64,000 nt of DNA from Planctomycetota bacterium. GTDB taxonomy: Bacteria; Planctomycetota; SZUA-567; H5-PLA8. Each line of letters begins with the position of its first letter. Position 1 is the stretch's first letter. The position numbers were made by a program, and so were the translations under genes. Of this stretch, positions 61,346 through 64,000 are shown piece by piece. The stretch covers positions 786,288 to 850,287 of the forward strand of contig JAOSKN010000002.1 of the NCBI GenBank assembly GCA_027493525.1, read 5' to 3'. Under the pieces are notes generated by a model, which did no database searches, was not told the origin of the DNA, and saw only the letters and a list, made by a program, of their open reading frames with translations.

Positions 61346-61419
61346 CCTCTGCTTGGGGCGGGAGAACGGGCTCCCACCATGCGTGCAACGATCAGATTGG
61401 AAAAGAGTAATAAGAATGC

Positions 61420-61476
61420 GGGCGAGACGCCCCCGCTACAGCCGGCGGGACGCCGGCGCTACACCCGGAGTCCGGC
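61420..61476. repeat. GGGCGAGACGCCC repeat, copy 2
   Basis: Second 57-base copy, with a few substitutions, upstream of the GCAACCG array. Confidence 0.7.
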
Positions 61477-61524
61477 GCCCGGTCCCCGGTCCGAACCTCA
61501 AGCCCCGGACAAGGAAGTACCTCA

Positions 61525-61580
61525 GCAACCGGCAACCGGCAACCGGTAACCGGCAACCAGCAACCAGCAACCGAGTACCG
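61525..61580. repeat. Heptamer tandem repeat (GCAACCG)8
   Basis: Eight units in phase, with GTAACCG and GCAACCA variants, ending just before the shc stop. Confidence 0.8.
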
Positions 61581-61610
61581 ACCACCTGACCCCCGAACGC
61601 GGCCGGTCGG

Positions 61611-63722
61611 CTACGGCCGGAAGCCGCGCAGAAAGCGCCGGTACTGGCCGAAGGCCATCAGCGGCCAGTAGTGCCGGTAGTAGTGGTACTTCAGGTAGAA
61701 GACCTTGGGGAAGCCCGTCCCGGTCCACTCGTCCTCGTCCCAGGTGCCGGCGGCGGTCTGCGTTTCGAGGAGGTACGCGATGCCGCGGCGGACGGCTTGG
61801 GACGAGCCGTGGCCGGCGTTGAGGAGCCCCATCGTGGCCCAGGCCGTCTGGCTGGCGGTGCTCGGGCCTTTGCCCTTCCGCGAGGGATCCTCGTAGGTGT
61901 CGCAGCGTTCGCCCCAGCCGCCGTCGTCGAGTTGGATCCCGCGGAGCCACTCGACGGCCTTCCGCACGTAGCCCTTGGACATGTCCTCGCCGATCAGGCG
62001 CAGCCCGCGCAGGACCTGCCAGGTGCCGTAGAGGTAATTGACGCCCCAGCGCCCGTACCAACTCCCGTCCTTGCACTGGTCCTTCTTGATGAAGGCCAGC
62101 GCGCGCTTCACGACGGGGTGTTCGAGCGTGAAGATTTCCGGGGCGATCGTCGCGAACATTTCCAGGCAGCGGCTGGTGAGGTCGGCGGTGGACGGGTCGA
62201 TCATCGCGTTGTGATCGGCGAAGGGGACCTTGGTGAGGAAGTCCATGTCGTTGTCGCGGTCGAAGGCGCCCCAGCCGCCGTCGCGGTTCTGCATGCCCAG
62301 GACCCAGCGCAGGGCGCGTTCGAGCGCCGCGTCCACCTTGGCGCGCTCGCCCTTGGGGTGCAGGTTGCGCAGCGCCATCATGACCATGATCGTGTCGTCG
62401 ACGTCGGGGTAGAACTCGTTCTCGAACTCGAAGTACCAGCCGCTGGGCGGGACGTTGTTCTTCACCGACCAGTCGCCGGGGCGCTTGACCTCCTTGGAGA
62501 GCAGCCAGGCCGCGGCCTTCTGGAGCGCCGGGTCGTCGCCGGGGCGGCCGGCGACGGCCAGCGCGTAGGTCCCGATGGCCGTGTCCCAGACGGGGCTGTG
62601 GCAGGGCTGGATGCGGATGGTCTCGCCGGCGGGGTCGGGGATCTCGAGCTTGTCCAGTTCGCGGATGCCGTGCTCGATGCGCGGGTCGTCCTCGGGATAG
62701 CCCAGGATGCGCAGCGCCAGGACGCTGTTCATCATGGCGGGGAGGATCGCGCCGAGCCCGCCGCTGGCCTCGAAGCGCTCGATCATCCACATCTCGGCGC
62801 GCTTGATCGCCAGGCGCCGCGCGGCCTGGATCGGGAAGCGTTCGGCGATCTTCAGCGCGCGGTCGGTGAGCAGGAAGAAGTTGGTCCACGAGAGCGCCCG
62901 GTTGTCGCGCGGGAGCGCCAGGTTGGCGTGCTCGCGCCCGCCCACGAACAGCTCGTCCACGTGGCATGCCTTCGGCAGCGGGCAGACGGGCTTGAGCGCG
63001 TAGATCACCGAGAGCGGGACGAAGATCGTCCGCGACCAGCTCGACATCTCGTAGATGTTGATCGGCGACATGCTGGGCAGGAAGATCATCTCGGGCGGGA
63101 TCGCCGGGACGTGCTCCCAATCGTACTGGTCGAAGAACGCCAGGTGGAACTTGGTGTAGGTGTTGGCCTTCGTCGCGCCGCCCAGGGCCAGGATCGCGTC
63201 GCGGCTCTTGAGCATCCGCGGATCTTCGGCCGGCACCCCGGCGATCTTCAGCGCGAAGTAGCTCAATACCGAAAGCGAGATCTCCGCCGGGCCGTGCTCG
63301 TACATCGCCCAGCCGCCCGCCGGGAGCATCTCCTCGAGGATCACCTTCGCGTACTTCGCGACCTTGGGATGGTCGCGCTGCCCGAAGAAGGCCTTGAACA
63401 GGATGAAGTAGCTCTCGAGCGTCGTGTCGGCCTCGAGTTCGGCGACCCAGTAGCCCTCCGCGGACTGCCGCCGCACGAACCACTCCGAACTGGATTGGAT
63501 CGCCGCTTCGACGGCTTCAAGCGCCGGCGTCGGCGCGTCCTTCAGCGAACCGCGGACCGCCAGGGAGCCGCTGGGGGGCGTAAGCGTGACCGGATTCGGC
63601 CCGCCGCCGAACGCGCCTTCCGCGCTCATGGCCAGCGTCAGTCCGGGCATCCCGGTGAGCCATTCGTTCAGCCGCCTTCGCCAGAGGTCTACCGTCAGAT
63701 CATCGAAGTCGCGCCGTGCCAT
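61611..63722 (-). CDS. shc: Squalene-hopene cyclase
   Basis: 703 residues from ATG 63722, with GGAG before it. The catalytic DXDD motif is present as PDVDDT (Asp440, Asp442, Asp443). Several QW-type repeats (QNRDGGWGAFDRDND, QCKDGSWYGRWG, QLDDGGWGERCDTYEDP) and the C-terminal YLKYHYYRHYWPLMAFGQYRRF are typical. It is a membrane-associated cyclase that makes hopanoids from squalene. Length fits the family. The N-terminal 30 residues are poorly conserved, as expected. No other hopanoid gene is adjacent. Confidence 0.95.
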   Translation of the reverse strand: MARRDFDDLTVDLWRRRLNEWLTGMPGLTLAMSAEGAFGGGPNPVTLTPPSGSLAVRGSLKDAPTPALEAVEAAIQSSSEWFVRRQSAEGYWVAELEADTTLESYFILFKAFFGQRDHPKVAKYAKVILEEMLPAGGWAMYEHGPAEISLSVLSYFALKIAGVPAEDPRMLKSRDAILALGGATKANTYTKFHLAFFDQYDWEHVPAIPPEMIFLPSMSPINIYEMSSWSRTIFVPLSVIYALKPVCPLPKACHVDELFVGGREHANLALPRDNRALSWTNFFLLTDRALKIAERFPIQAARRLAIKRAEMWMIERFEASGGLGAILPAMMNSVLALRILGYPEDDPRIEHGIRELDKLEIPDPAGETIRIQPCHSPVWDTAIGTYALAVAGRPGDDPALQKAAAWLLSKEVKRPGDWSVKNNVPPSGWYFEFENEFYPDVDDTIMVMMALRNLHPKGERAKVDAALERALRWVLGMQNRDGGWGAFDRDNDMDFLTKVPFADHNAMIDPSTADLTSRCLEMFATIAPEIFTLEHPVVKRALAFIKKDQCKDGSWYGRWGVNYLYGTWQVLRGLRLIGEDMSKGYVRKAVEWLRGIQLDDGGWGERCDTYEDPSRKGKGPSTASQTAWATMGLLNAGHGSSQAVRRGIAYLLETQTAAGTWDEDEWTGTGFPKVFYLKYHYYRHYWPLMAFGQYRRFLRGFRP

Positions 63723-63734
63723 GAGGATCTCCAC

Positions 63735-64000
63735 GAGTCACAAGTGCAGGTCAAGCGATGTGACCTTTGGCTGGGCACATCGCCGATCAAGGCCAATGCC
63801 ACGATGTCCATGTAACTTATCGAGCGAAAGGAAGTTAACGCTGTGGTTCGAGCAAGTCAAGAAGTAAGGTCGAGCTGCACATGTGCGGTAACACCCAAAT
63901 AAAAACCGCACGAGAAGTGGGCTCTATATAAAGGACAGAGGAATCGAATCTTGCAGCCTTGGCTTCTACCGGTAGCCAACGATATAGGCGAGCCAACCGG
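63735..64000. other. Gene-free end of the window
   Basis: About 265 bases, AT-richer than the average of the window, with no convincing gene; the shc promoter probably lies in the first part. Confidence 0.4.

Larger units (their letters stand above)
60831..61610. other. 780-base gene-free region between the mobile elements and shc
   Basis: No coding frame has protein character. It holds heptamer arrays at both ends (60891 and 61525), two palindromes with a CACGTG core (60965, 61119), three hairpins related to the 17.5-kb repeats (61030, 61205, 61323) and two copies of a 57-base GGGCGAGACGCCC repeat (61241, 61420). Confidence 0.55.

Overview
This is a GC-rich bacterial chromosome segment, most likely from an uncultivated planctomycete or a close relative. 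That placement is an inference from gene content. The window has two Hanks-type Ser/Thr kinases with extracytoplasmic tails, a sigma factor carrying a membrane segment, a DUF4159/terpenoid-cyclase-like protein, a tetraheme CXXCH protein fused to other domains, a sulfatase, sugar-metabolism pairs (Gfo/Idh/MocA oxidoreductases and a TIM-barrel isomerase), a futalosine-pathway enzyme (mqnC) and squalene-hopene cyclase. No rRNA, tRNA or CRISPR array was recognised.

Layout. 0.4-4.6 kb: sigma-factor/membrane fusion, a frameshifted thioredoxin-fold protein and a secretin-N-like periplasmic protein. 4.8-10.8 kb: a giant TPR/alpha-2-macroglobulin protein. 11-17.4 kb: alpha/beta hydrolase, processive-type glycolipid glycosyltransferase, tyrosine phosphatase, HAD phosphatase and sulfatase, separated by repeat-rich gaps. 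17.4-17.8 kb: a cluster of four hairpin/T-tract repeats. 17.8-20 kb: miaA, a frameshifted hemC and a small gene, probably one operon. 20-30.5 kb: membrane proteins, the DUF4159 protein, mqnC and a TPR protein. 30.6-34.2 kb: fusA, rpsG and rpsL, with a terminator between rpsG and fusA. 34.5-38.9 kb: STAS protein plus histidine kinase, M48 peptidase, a frameshifted Gfo/Idh/MocA oxidoreductase and a lipoprotein. 39-49 kb: sugar isomerase, tetraheme fusion, TPR metalloprotease, kinase, response regulator and DUF2330 protein. 49.2-51 kb: a small membrane protein, a DCC thiol oxidoreductase and a ferritin-like protein, with strong palindromes upstream of two of them. 51-52.8 kb: PmoA-like protein, HIT protein and an AT-hook mini-protein. 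52.8-57.2 kb: a translationally coupled lipoprotein-redoxin / Ser-Thr kinase / porin operon. 57.3-58.5 kb: a second Gfo/Idh/MocA oxidoreductase. 58.6-61.6 kb: an AT-richer island with a probable immunity-like gene, the tail of a broken gene, a RAYT transposase element, its transposase-deleted copy and two parS-like palindromes. 61.6-63.7 kb: squalene-hopene cyclase.

Four genes are split by single-base frame changes (near 2284, 4880, 18745 and 37900). Three look like one missing base, so assembly error should be excluded before calling them pseudogenes. The intergenic spaces are crowded with small repeats. These include heptamer tandem arrays with a different unit at nearly every site, hairpin repeats shared between gaps, and REPIN-like structures.

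The best candidates for undescribed biology are the hairpin/T-tract repeat family (17.46-17.79 kb, relatives at 61.0-61.35 kb), the coupled redoxin-kinase-porin operon, and the palindrome-controlled DCC/ferritin-like cluster.
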